Below the pieces are notes generated by a model. The model saw only the letters and a program-made list of their open reading frames with translations. It ran no database searches and was not told the origin of the DNA. A stretch of 64,000 nucleotides of DNA from Kiritimatiellia bacterium (lineage in GTDB: Bacteria; Verrucomicrobiota; Kiritimatiellia; UBA8416; JADHWI01): the NCBI GenBank assembly GCA_016783565.1, contig JADHWI010000006.1, positions 17,495-81,494 of the forward strand. The letters run 5' to 3'. Below, piece by piece: positions 1-8,023 of this stretch (its first letter is position 1; each line of letters opens with the position of its first letter). The position numbers and the translations under genes were made by a program.

Positions 1-291
1 ATCGCACGTCTGGATGATGCAGGCATCCCTTATATATCTGTAATGACCCACCCGACCACGGGCGGCGTCTCTGCCAGTTTTGCAATGGTGGGCGATATTA
101 ACATAGCCGAACCGGGCGCCCTGATCGGGTTTGCGGGACGACGCGTGATCGAAGAAACCATCAAGCAAAAGCTACCTAAGGATTTCCAGACCGCTGAATA
201 CCTTCAGGACCACGGATTTCTTGATGCCATCGTCAACAGAAACGACATGAGGGACTACCTCATTTCCGTGTTGCGTTACTGGAACAAATAG
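1..291 (+). CDS. accD: Acetyl-CoA carboxylase carboxyltransferase beta subunit, 3' end only
   Basis: The window opens inside this gene; frame 1 is open from base 1 to the TAG at 289-291, giving 96 C-terminal residues. The stretch [16 protein letters not shown] followed by [15 protein letters not shown] is the crotonase-fold core of AccD, whose GG-rich loop forms an oxyanion hole for the acetyl-CoA thioester. AccD pairs with AccA to move the carboxyl group from biotin to acetyl-CoA, the first step of fatty acid synthesis. accA lies 446 bases downstream on the same strand, which supports the call. The N-terminal zinc-ribbon expected in AccD lies outside the window. Confidence 0.95.
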   Translation: MARLDDAGIPYISVMTHPTTGGVSASFAMVGDINIAEPGALIGFAGRRVIEETIKQKLPKDFQTAEYLQDHGFLDAIVNRNDMRDYLISVLRYWNK

Positions 292-304
292 AGGATCCGC
301 ACGC

Positions 305-712
305 ATGCATGCAGACATCATAGATGTCAATATAGACGAAATAGGTATCGGGAAACGCCCGCGCACCGATGACGGAGACTTGAGGGTGCTTGAGAATTCA
401 ATTCGCTCAATAGGCCTGTTGCACCCCATTGTACTGGATCAACAAAACATATTAATCGCAGGCGGTCGTCGCTTGCAGGCCTGTCGCAACTTGGGGTTCA
501 GCACAATCGCTGCGCGAAAACTGGATATTCGTGTTGATACGCTGGAGGCACTGAACATACAAACAGATGAAAATCTCTGTAGACGAAAACTATCTCGCGA
601 AGAAATGGATGCGTTAATCGCCGCAAAAAGCCACGCGGCTCATGGTCACGGTGGCTTGTGCAGAATCGGGAACGTTATCACGACCCTGAAGAAGCGCTTT
701 TGTTTGCACTGA
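305..712 (+). CDS. ParB/Srx-like N-terminal domain protein
   Basis: This 135-residue protein lies between accD and accA. Residues about 8-75 fit the ParB N-terminal fold: a run reading LENSIRSIGLLHPIVL followed by GGRRLQACRNLGF, the counterpart of the G-E-R-R box that in ParB binds CTP. The first R-box residue Glu is Gly here. There is no helix-turn-helix or C-terminal dimer domain, so it is not a full chromosome-partitioning ParB. An AGGA at 292-295 supports the ATG at 305. The last 20 residues look unlike a domain end, and another frame stays open from about 640 onward, so a frameshift is possible. Its role beside the acc genes is unknown. Confidence 0.6.
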   Translation: MHADIIDVNIDEIGIGKRPRTDDGDLRVLENSIRSIGLLHPIVLDQQNILIAGGRRLQACRNLGFSTIAARKLDIRVDTLEALNIQTDENLCRRKLSREEMDALIAAKSHAAHGHGGLCRIGNVITTLKKRFCLH

Positions 713-737
713 AGCGCGTAACCGACAGGAGAGTGTC

Positions 738-1682
738 ATGGCGATGGAATTTGAAAAAACACTGCTTGAAACGGAACAGAAAATTGCCGAGCTACAGGCA
801 CTGGCAGAAAAAAAGAACGTTAATTTTGGAACAGAACTAGCACAACTCAAGAGAAAGAAGACATCTCTGATGAAGTCAACATACGCGAAACTGACGCCAT
901 GGGACACGGTCCAGGTTGCCCGACATAATGAGCGACCACTGATCCGCGACTACATCAACGGCATGTGCGATGAATTTCTTGAATTACGCGGCGACCGATG
1001 CTTCGGCGACGATCAAGGCATTATCGGTGGCTTTGCAAAAATAGATGAACGACGCGTCATGCTCATTGGGCATCAAAAGGGAAAGACAACCGAAGATAAC
1101 ATCAAATCCAACTTCGGGATGGCCAACCCGGAGGGCTATCGCAAGGCGCTTCGCCTGATGAAATTGGCCGAAAAATTTAGAATTCCCGTCGTGTGCCTCA
1201 TTGATACCCCAGGTGCGTATCCGGGCTTGGAAGCCGAGGCACGCGGGCAGGCTCAGGCCATTGCACAGAATCTGACAGAAATGTCACGACTCGCAACCCC
1301 CATCATCGTGATCGTCACCGGCGAAGGTGGCAGCGGCGGTGCCATTGGAATTGGCGTTGGGGATGTAGTGATGATGCTTGCCAATTCTGTGTACTCCGTG
1401 ATTTCTCCCGAAGGCTGCGCTTCCATTCTGTGGCGCGATGGCACCAAGGCCCCTATCGCAGCGGATGCCCTGAAGATCACGGCTGATTCCTTACTCAAAC
1501 TTGGCATCATTGATGAAATCATTCCGGAACCGATCGGTGGTGCTCATCGAAACTACACCGAGACGCTCCAATCGGTGAAGGATGCCATCCTCAAGAATAT
1601 CGAAAGACTACGCAAAACATCTCGTAAGCGTCTCGTTGAAAAACGTTTCGCGAAATATGCGGCGATGGGACGCTATTATTAA
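738..1682 (+). CDS. accA: Acetyl-CoA carboxylase carboxyltransferase alpha subunit
   Basis: At 314 residues it has the normal length for AccA. Recognisable parts are the N-terminal helical segment, RGDRCFGDD, the RIPVVCLIDTPGAYPG stretch and the glycine-rich GEGGSGGAIGIGVGD segment that forms the carboxybiotin-side oxyanion hole. With AccD it forms the carboxyltransferase of acetyl-CoA carboxylase in the cytoplasm. AGGAGAG at 727-733 is well placed for the ATG at 738. It follows the ParB-domain gene by 25 bases and precedes the biotin-carrier fusion by 34 bases, so the three are likely cotranscribed. Confidence 0.96.
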   Translation: MAMEFEKTLLETEQKIAELQALAEKKNVNFGTELAQLKRKKTSLMKSTYAKLTPWDTVQVARHNERPLIRDYINGMCDEFLELRGDRCFGDDQGIIGGFAKIDERRVMLIGHQKGKTTEDNIKSNFGMANPEGYRKALRLMKLAEKFRIPVVCLIDTPGAYPGLEAEARGQAQAIAQNLTEMSRLATPIIVIVTGEGGSGGAIGIGVGDVVMMLANSVYSVISPEGCASILWRDGTKAPIAADALKITADSLLKLGIIDEIIPEPIGGAHRNYTETLQSVKDAILKNIERLRKTSRKRLVEKRFAKYAAMGRYY

Positions 1683-1716
1683 GTCAGAACATAACACCAG
1701 CATTAGGATTACTATT

Positions 1717-3831
1717 ATGGCGAAAAAGACAGCAAAGAAGACAACGGCCCGCAAGGCGCCAAAAACAACAAAGAAAACGGTAGCCAAAAAGGCACCCGCT
1801 ACCCGAAAACGTGCAACCATGACATCCAAAAAAGCGACAAAAAAGACAGTGTCACGAAAGAAGGCCGTGCGGAAACCCACACGCGTTTCCGTAAAGAGCG
1901 AAGCACCGGCCAAACTGAAAAACCGTAAGCCTTTGCGCATTACCGATACCACACTACGCGATGCGCACCAGTCGCTGTGGGCCACCCGCATGCGCACCAA
2001 AGATATCATCGATATTATCGATGTCATCGACTCCGCCGGATACTATTCCCTCGAGGTCTGGGGCGGCGCCACATTTGACGTCTGCATGCGTTTCCTCCGT
2101 GAAAACCCATGGGAACGCCTGCGCCAGATCAAATCCCACGCAAAAAAAACACCATTACAAATGCTCCTGCGAGGCCAGAATGTCCTCGGATACAAAAACT
2201 ACCCGGATGATCTTCTGGATCGCTTTGTTGAGCTGGCCTGTCTTAATGGCGTCGACATCTTCAGGATCTTCGATGCCCTGAACGATAACCGTAACCTGGA
2301 ATCGGCCATCAAGAGCGTTAAACGCCATGGTGGGCACGCACAGGGAACCATCTGCTACACCATCAGCCCCGTTCACACAGTTGATGAGTACGTACGCATT
2401 GCCAAAGAACAGGTCCAGATGGGTATCGATTCCCTTGCCATCAAGGACATGGCCGGTATTCTCTCACCCATTTCCGCAGAACACTTAATTAAAGCGCTCG
2501 CCGCCAACATCAACGTGCCGATCCAAGTCCACACGCACGCCACAAGCGGCATGGGCACTGCGACGTATGTAGAAGCCGTACGCGCCGGTGCCGGTGCTAT
2601 TGATTGCGCCATCTCGGTGATGTCCTCATCCTCGTCTCAGCCTCCGGTTGAGACCATGCTGGCCATCTTCGATGAAACCGACTATCACGCCAATCTGGAT
2701 ATCAGCGCCCTGCGGAAGATCTGCAAATACTTCGAAGGCCTCGCGCCCCATCGCCGCTTGAGCCACGCACCGCTCAATCCGATTGATCCCGAGATTCTGA
2801 TTCATCACATTCCAGGCGGAATGATCTCGAATCTGCGCTCTCAACTCGATCAGCAAGGCGCTCTGGATAAACTATCCGAGGTGATGGCAGAAGTTCCGCG
2901 CGTACGCAAGGACATGGGATATCCTCCGCTGGTAACACCAACCAGCCAGATCGTGGGCGTTCAGGCCGTACTGAACGTCATTGCCGGCAAACGCTATGAG
3001 CTGATCACAGAGGAAACCAAGAACTACGTTCGCGGCCTTTACGGTCACTCTCCAGCACCACTGGATGCCAAGATCCAAAAGAAAATCCTCGGCAAGGACA
3101 AGCCCATGACGGGGCGTCCGGCAGACCTGCTAAAACCCATGCTCCCCACCGCAACAAATGACGTAGACGCAAAGCTGATCCAGGGAGAAGAAGACATCAT
3201 TTCCTACTGCCTCTTCCCGGAGGTGGCTCTGGACTTCTTCAAATGGCGGGCACTACCGTTCGAAGAAAGACCGTCCCCCCCGGCGGATCTTGAGCGAAAG
3301 AAGGACGAAAGACCTGATACGCCGGCTCCAGCTCCGTTGCCGGCACCACCGCAGCCGTTCCTGGCCGACACGGACTACCAGGAGATCCAGGGCTTGCTGG
3401 ACAAGGTCAACACGCTGGGCTTTTCAGAGGTAACAATCCGACGCAACGACTTGAACCTGAGTCTCAAATCCTCCGGTGCCAGTACGTCTCACGTTCCCGT
3501 CGAAAAAACAGCCGAGCCTTCTGAAACCGCAACACCGATCGCGGCACCAGAAGCACCAAAAGCACCTGCAGCGGCTGACGAGGGTACACCCGACGGCCCG
3601 ACCATTGATTCACCGCTCACCGGCACGTTCTACCGCTCGGCAGAACCCGGGAAGCCCTCATTAAAAGACGAGGGCGACAAAGTAAAGGCAGGAGAGTCTG
3701 TCTGCATCGTGGAGGCCATGAAGCTCTTCAACGAAATCAAAGCTCCGTCAAACTGCAAACTCGTCAAGTTCCTCGCAGAACACGGCGATCATGTAGAAAA
3801 GGGGCAGCCGCTCGTCGTCATCAAAGAGTAA
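1717..3831 (+). CDS. Pyruvate carboxylase-B/OadA-type carboxyltransferase fused to AccB-like biotin carrier, with lysine-rich tail
   Basis: AGGA at 1705-1708 fixes the ATG at 1717 (704 residues); longer upstream reading overlaps accA. Residues 1-70 are a Lys/Ala/Thr/Arg-rich tail like histone H1 or AlgP. Residues about 72-520 are the TIM-barrel carboxyltransferase of pyruvate carboxylase B or oxaloacetate decarboxylase alpha (RITDTTLRDAHQSL, the VHTHATSGMG metal region) followed by its conserved C-terminal domain. After a Pro-rich linker comes an AccB-like start (about 547-575), then an Ala/Pro linker and a BCCP domain ending with EAMKLFNEI, with biotinylated Lys669. The BCCP resembles AccB more than OadA, and no separate accB is seen here, so it may serve acetyl-CoA carboxylase, pyruvate carboxylation, or both. 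No accC is visible. Confidence 0.85.
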   Translation: MAKKTAKKTTARKAPKTTKKTVAKKAPATRKRATMTSKKATKKTVSRKKAVRKPTRVSVKSEAPAKLKNRKPLRITDTTLRDAHQSLWATRMRTKDIIDIIDVIDSAGYYSLEVWGGATFDVCMRFLRENPWERLRQIKSHAKKTPLQMLLRGQNVLGYKNYPDDLLDRFVELACLNGVDIFRIFDALNDNRNLESAIKSVKRHGGHAQGTICYTISPVHTVDEYVRIAKEQVQMGIDSLAIKDMAGILSPISAEHLIKALAANINVPIQVHTHATSGMGTATYVEAVRAGAGAIDCAISVMSSSSSQPPVETMLAIFDETDYHANLDISALRKICKYFEGLAPHRRLSHAPLNPIDPEILIHHIPGGMISNLRSQLDQQGALDKLSEVMAEVPRVRKDMGYPPLVTPTSQIVGVQAVLNVIAGKRYELITEETKNYVRGLYGHSPAPLDAKIQKKILGKDKPMTGRPADLLKPMLPTATNDVDAKLIQGEEDIISYCLFPEVALDFFKWRALPFEERPSPPADLERKKDERPDTPAPAPLPAPPQPFLADTDYQEIQGLLDKVNTLGFSEVTIRRNDLNLSLKSSGASTSHVPVEKTAEPSETATPIAAPEAPKAPAAADEGTPDGPTIDSPLTGTFYRSAEPGKPSLKDEGDKVKAGESVCIVEAMKLFNEIKAPSNCKLVKFLAEHGDHVEKGQPLVVIKE

Positions 3832-3861
3832 TCAACGACAGCAACCAAACCGACACCTGCA

Positions 3862-3899
3862 AGCCAGCTCTGTTCCTGATGTAAGGAATCAGGATGGCT
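3862..3899. terminator. Bulged stem-loop after the carboxylase gene
   Basis: TCCTGAT (3874-3880) and ATCAGGA (3888-3894) form a 7-bp stem with a 7-base loop. Outer arms AGCCA (3862-3866) and TGGCT (3895-3899) can also pair across an internal bulge. It sits 30 bases past the stop of the biotin-carrier gene. There is no U-tract, so this is a weak terminator or an RNA-processing hairpin at best. Confidence 0.3.
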
Positions 3900-3999
3900 G
3901 CAGAAGCAGGGAGCCTGTACGCTGAAAATATTGAAACGCACAGGTTCAGCGAAGCGCATAGAATCGATCGTTGCCTTGTGCACCAGGGAGACATGCACC

Positions 4000-4896
4000 A
4001 TGAGTGTGGAGACATCGAAAACCGGCTGGAAAGGTATTGTCCTCGCTGGCGGAGCAGGATCACGACTGCATCCTGTTACGCTGGCAGCCAGTAAACAGAT
4101 GTTGCCGGTTTACGATAAACCCATGATCTACTACCCCATCGCCACGCTCATGCTGGGAGGCATTCGGGACATTCTCATTATTTCCACCCCAACGGACCTC
4201 CCTCGATTCAAAGAGCTTCTCGGCGATGGCGCGCGTATTGGATGTCAGTTTGAATACGTCGCACAAGAAGCTCCGCGCGGGCTTCCTGAAGCTTTTATTC
4301 TCGGTGCGGACTTTATTGGTTCAGACGGTGTAACACTGATCCTTGGTGACAACCTTTTTTATGGCGACATGCAGTTCTTTCGCAACGCACTGGCACGCCA
4401 TAAGGGTGGCACGGTCTTTGGCTATCCTGTTCAAGATCCAGAGCGTTATGGCGTAGTGGAATTCGATGAGACCGGCAAGGTGCTCAGTATCGAAGAAAAA
4501 CCCACTGCCCCGAAGAGTCGCTACGCAATCCCCGGACTTTACTGCTTCGACAATCGCGTCATTGATGTCGCGAAAAACCTGCGCCCCTCTGACCGCGGGG
4601 AACTGGAAATTGTCGATGTGATCCAGCGCTACCTCGACTGGGAAGAACTCCGTGTGGAGAAAATGGCTCGCGGAATTGCCTGGCTTGACACGGGAACCCC
4701 CCAGAGCTTGCTGGAAGCAGCCAATTTTGTGGCAACCATCGAACATCGCCAGGGATTTAAAATTGCCTGCCTTGAGGAAATCGCGCTTCGTAAAGGCATG
4801 ATCAACCGCAAACAGTTCATCCACTTGTCAGAGGAACTCTCAAAAAGCGCCTATGGTGGATATCTTGAAATGGTGTTGCGCGATTTGGACGGGTAA
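4000..4896 (+). CDS. rmlA: Glucose-1-phosphate thymidylyltransferase
   Basis: RmlA joins dTTP and glucose-1-phosphate to make dTDP-glucose, the entry to dTDP-rhamnose and related surface sugars. The 298-residue protein starts at the ATG at 4000, preceded by AGGGAG at 3985-3990; an in-frame ATG at 3931 lacks such a site. It shows the nucleotidyltransferase loop GGAGSRLHP (residues 17-25), KQMLPVYDKPMIYYP, and LGDNLFYG with the metal-binding Asp near residue 117. Length matches the family (about 290). No rmlB, rmlC or rmlD lies nearby; the next gene is another nucleotide-sugar enzyme, so this is a two-gene sugar module rather than a full rhamnose operon. Confidence 0.92.
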   Translation: MSVETSKTGWKGIVLAGGAGSRLHPVTLAASKQMLPVYDKPMIYYPIATLMLGGIRDILIISTPTDLPRFKELLGDGARIGCQFEYVAQEAPRGLPEAFILGADFIGSDGVTLILGDNLFYGDMQFFRNALARHKGGTVFGYPVQDPERYGVVEFDETGKVLSIEEKPTAPKSRYAIPGLYCFDNRVIDVAKNLRPSDRGELEIVDVIQRYLDWEELRVEKMARGIAWLDTGTPQSLLEAANFVATIEHRQGFKIACLEEIALRKGMINRKQFIHLSEELSKSAYGGYLEMVLRDLDG

Positions 4897-4952
4897 ATGA
4901 GTTTAGAGATTACGCATTCAGTACAGACAACGTAAAGAAAACAGGAGACAGC

Positions 4953-5918
4953 ATGAAGAAGGCATTGGTTTGTGGTGCAGGCGGTTTTATTGGCGGACAT
5001 CTTGTCAAGAAGCTGAAAGCAGAAGGCTACTGGGTTCGCGGTGTGGACATCAAAGAACACGAGTTCTGCGAAAGTGCTGCCGATGAATTCATCGTACTTG
5101 ACCTGCGCAAAGAAGAGGATTGCGAAAAAGCGCTGGCGCTGACCGAAGGTAACTTTGACGACGTCTATCAGCTCGCAGCCGATATGGGTGGGATGGGATT
5201 CATCCACACCGCCGAATGCGAAATTATGCGCAATAGTGCTCTGGTCAACATCAACATGTGTCACCATGCAGCCAACGCTGGTGTGGGGCGCTACTTCTTC
5301 TCTTCTTCAGCCTGCGTATACCGCGATATGACGAAAGACGAACCGGAACTCGCTGAAGAGGACGCCTACCCTGCCATGCCGGACAACGAATACGGATGGG
5401 AGAAACTCTACGCCGAGCGTATGGCCATGACCTATGCGCGTCACAGCAACATGAAGGCGCGCATTGCTCGCTTCCAGAATTGCTATGGACCCGAGGGAAC
5501 CTGGACCGGCGGTCGCGAGAAAGCACCCGCAGCCATGTGCCGAAAAATCGCCGCAATCGAAGACGGTGGAACCATTGAGGTATGGGGCGATGGCACTGCG
5601 ATGCGCGCATACACATTGGTCGAAGATATGGTCGACGGAATCTATACCCTTATGCAATCCGACTGCGAAGAGCCGCTGAACATCGGCCGCAGAGAATACG
5701 TCTCCGTGGATGAACTTGTTCAGGTTGTGGCCGAAGTTGCCGGCAAAACGGTCAACATTAAACACATCGACGGCCCCGTCGGCGTGAAAGCTCGCAACTT
5801 CGAAAACAACAAAATTCATGATCTGGGATGGGAGTCAAAGTACTCTCTCAAGGAAGGTATCGCTCGAACCTACCCATGGGTCAAAGCTCAGCTCGAAGCA
5901 CAGCAAGCTGCAGAGTAA
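4953..5918 (+). CDS. GDP-mannose 3,5-epimerase-like short-chain dehydrogenase
   Basis: This 321-residue extended SDR protein has the Rossmann start VCGAGGFIGGHL and the YxxxK pair Tyr147/Lys151. It also shows features specific to GDP-mannose 3,5-epimerase (GME) of plants: AADMGGMGFI near residues 76-84, SSACVY with Cys121, and RFQNCYGPEGTW followed by GGREKAPAA with Lys190. In plant GME the matching Cys and Lys are the acid/base pair that converts GDP-D-mannose to GDP-L-galactose and GDP-L-gulose. All these residues are present, so the activity is likely but not proven. AGGAGA at 4943-4948 supports the start. It follows rmlA by 56 bases and probably feeds polysaccharide synthesis. Confidence 0.8.
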   Translation: MKKALVCGAGGFIGGHLVKKLKAEGYWVRGVDIKEHEFCESAADEFIVLDLRKEEDCEKALALTEGNFDDVYQLAADMGGMGFIHTAECEIMRNSALVNINMCHHAANAGVGRYFFSSSACVYRDMTKDEPELAEEDAYPAMPDNEYGWEKLYAERMAMTYARHSNMKARIARFQNCYGPEGTWTGGREKAPAAMCRKIAAIEDGGTIEVWGDGTAMRAYTLVEDMVDGIYTLMQSDCEEPLNIGRREYVSVDELVQVVAEVAGKTVNIKHIDGPVGVKARNFENNKIHDLGWESKYSLKEGIARTYPWVKAQLEAQQAAE

Positions 5919-5941
5919 TCCACCCTGAACTGATTCTAAAT

Positions 5942-5990
5942 TGCACGCACCCTCCCTTCCCTGGGGAGGGCGCAGTGCGAACCGCGTGCA
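5942..5990. terminator. Nested inverted repeat in the convergent gap
   Basis: CCCTCCC (5950-5956) pairs with GGGAGGG (5964-5970) across a 7-base loop, and outer arms TGCACGC (5942-5948) and GCGTGCA (5984-5990) pair exactly. It lies between the stop of the epimerase gene (plus) and the stop of the MacB-like gene (minus), so it could end transcripts from both sides. No U-run follows, so rho-independent function is uncertain. Confidence 0.4.
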
Positions 5991-6050
5991 CAGATATACG
6001 ACAATTACAGCACGCACATCGCTGTAGATACGGAGTTGGCTTAACAGCCG

Positions 6051-7322
6051 CTATTCGTGGCGCAGTGCTTCAATCGGGTCGAGCTGTGCTGCGCGGATGG
6101 CTGGGTAGAGGCCGAAGACAACACCTATTGTCATACTGACACCCAGTGATAAAACCACACTGTACAGAGGCACAACCGTGGGCATTTCTGTCAGCTTGGT
6201 GATCGCCCATGGTATGAAAACTCCAACAAGGATGCCAATCATCCCGCCCAAGCCCGAAAGCACAACGGTTTCAATCAAAAACTGGATAACAATTTGCGAA
6301 CGCTTCGCGCCAATCGCCCGGCGGATTCCAATCTCGCGGGTTCGCTCGGTGACAGAAGCAAGCATGATGTTCATAATACCGATCCCCCCTACCAACAAGC
6401 TGATACCGGCAATGGACCCGAGAACAATGTTAAACATCCTTTTCGATTCTTCAGCCTGGCGAAGAAGCGCAAGCGGAACGTTCATCTCGTAATCCACCTT
6501 TTTATGAAAACGCTTGAGCATCGCCTCCACCGCAATTGCCGTGCTGGGCACATGCTCCATGTCGTCTACCTCAATGATAATATTATGCAACTCGACTCGC
6601 TCCAACGTGTGCGAGCCAGCTCGTCGCGTGTATGACGACTCACCATAAGCACCCGTGTACGTTGTAATGGGTATATAGGCATCGGTTTTGAGATCCGGAG
6701 TCTGAATACCCTCTGCAGCTTCATCACCCTCAATAATACCCACCACTTTAAAATAATCGCCCCCAAGAATCACGCTGCGCCCAATCGTGCTATCGTTGGC
6801 CAGCAATTTTCTTGCCCCATGCTCTGTCAGCACGCAGACAGCGTCGACATTAAGCACATCCTGCCTGTTGAAGAAACGCCCTGCAAGGAGCGGGCGCTTT
6901 ACCAAACGAAACCATTCCTGCGTGGTGCCCACCACTCGAAGTTCCGTATTTTTCTTTCCCAGGCGAGCAGGTTTTCTCAGGATACGAGCGGGTGCCGTTC
7001 TTTTAACGTGCGGAAAAGACTCCCTGATTCTTAGCTCATCATCGTATTGCAAGCCGTAGATATTGATGCCGGCTCTCTTCTTGGTTGAACCGGAATTCAC
7101 ATCCTCTGTAGGCTTGGCCGATGACAGAAGAATGTTATTGCTTCCGAGTTTCCTGATTTGCGCCATGGCCTGCTCGCTCGCGCCCTCGCCGACCGAGAGC
7201 ATGGCAATAACGCTGCCGACACCAAATACGACGCCCAGCGAGGTCAAAACAGAACGACCCTTGTGGAGCAAAATATCCTTAAGGCCAAGCTTAATGTTGC
7301 GTTTGATTCGTGAATTTCTCAT
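6051..7322 (-). CDS. MacB-like ABC transporter permease
   Basis: The 423-residue protein has the MacB/FtsX layout: a cytoplasmic start (IKLGLKDILLHKGRSVLTSLG), a first membrane helix at about 25-45, a large periplasmic domain (to about residue 290), and three C-terminal membrane helices in the FtsX domain, with TERTREIGIRRAIGA between the first two. It lacks a fused ATPase; that is the preceding gene, joined by an ATGA overlap at 7319-7322. With the ATPase, MacA-like adaptor and TolC-like channel it should form a tripartite complex that pushes substrates from periplasm to outside. Substrate cannot be read from sequence; antibiotics, peptides and lipids are all known for the family. Confidence 0.9.
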   Translation of the reverse strand: MRNSRIKRNIKLGLKDILLHKGRSVLTSLGVVFGVGSVIAMLSVGEGASEQAMAQIRKLGSNNILLSSAKPTEDVNSGSTKKRAGINIYGLQYDDELRIRESFPHVKRTAPARILRKPARLGKKNTELRVVGTTQEWFRLVKRPLLAGRFFNRQDVLNVDAVCVLTEHGARKLLANDSTIGRSVILGGDYFKVVGIIEGDEAAEGIQTPDLKTDAYIPITTYTGAYGESSYTRRAGSHTLERVELHNIIIEVDDMEHVPSTAIAVEAMLKRFHKKVDYEMNVPLALLRQAEESKRMFNIVLGSIAGISLLVGGIGIMNIMLASVTERTREIGIRRAIGAKRSQIVIQFLIETVVLSGLGGMIGILVGVFIPWAITKLTEMPTVVPLYSVVLSLGVSMTIGVVFGLYPAIRAAQLDPIEALRHE

Positions 7323-8014
7323 TTTCCGTTTGCCGTGGTTCTTTCCACAAGCCCGTCACGCATGTGAAGACTATGCTTAGCATGAGCCGCCACCTCTTTT
7401 TCATGCGTGATCATGATGATAGTTTTTCCTTGCTCATTAAGGTCAATCAGGAGTTCAAGAATTTGTTCTCCAGTCGCAGTGTCTAGATTCCCCGTCGGCT
7501 CATCAGCCAGGATGAGTGGTGGATCGTTCACGAGAGACCGTGCAATGGCAACGCGCTGCTGCTGACCGCCGGACAACTCCGTGGGCCGATGCATAAGCCT
7601 ATCGCTCAGCCCAACCCGTTCAGCCATCTCAGACGCCCTGGACTGACTTTCCTCGGGGCTATGCCCCTGATAGAACATCGGAAGTTCGATGTTCTCAAGA
7701 ACAGTCAATTGCGGGATCAGGTTGAAACTCTGAAAAATAAAACCGATGTTCTGAAGCCGAATTTCACTCAGCGCATCATCATCAAGCTTACTTACATCAT
7801 TCCCGTTCAGACGGTATGTTCCCGATGTAGGACGATCCAGACACCCGATGAGGTTCATCATGGTACTCTTTCCCGATCCACTCGCACCCATAATGGCCCA
7901 AAAGCTACCTGATGAAAACGACAGTGAAACTCCGGCCAGCGCATGAACCTGCTCCTGCCCCATCCGGTAGATCTTGCAGACATCTTCCAAGACTATAAGG
8001 TCATCATTATTCAT
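7319..8014 (-). CDS. ABC transporter ATP-binding protein (MacB/LolD type)
   Basis: This 231-residue ATPase has Walker [10 protein letters not shown] (residues 43-51), signature LSGGQQQR, Walker B LILADEP and the switch His in MITHEKE. The MacB/LolD subfamily powers mechanotransmission in the periplasm rather than passing a substrate through the membrane. Its TGA overlaps the ATG of the permease (ATGA), so the two are translationally coupled. It begins nine bases after the adaptor gene ends. The context makes MacA-MacB-TolC efflux more likely than lipoprotein release. Confidence 0.92.
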   Translation of the reverse strand: MNNDDLIVLEDVCKIYRMGQEQVHALAGVSLSFSSGSFWAIMGASGSGKSTMMNLIGCLDRPTSGTYRLNGNDVSKLDDDALSEIRLQNIGFIFQSFNLIPQLTVLENIELPMFYQGHSPEESQSRASEMAERVGLSDRLMHRPTELSGGQQQRVAIARSLVNDPPLILADEPTGNLDTATGEQILELLIDLNEQGKTIIMITHEKEVAAHAKHSLHMRDGLVERTTANGK

Positions 8015-8023
8015 GCTTGAATC

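Noticed and set aside
658..840. Separate 60-codon gene upstream of and within accA
   Set aside because: It overlaps the accA start in another frame; at most it is the displaced end of the ParB-domain gene.
1582..1716. Longer N-terminus for the carboxylase fusion
   Set aside because: It would overlap accA by 100 bases; the ATG at 1717 has AGGA at the right distance.
1717..1926. The lysine-rich tail as a separate small histone-like gene
   Set aside because: The frame continues without stop into the carboxyltransferase, so it is part of the same protein unless processed.
5942..5990. Hairpin as a fourth REP-like copy
   Set aside because: It has neither the GGTAGGG head nor the GTC-TTT loop.
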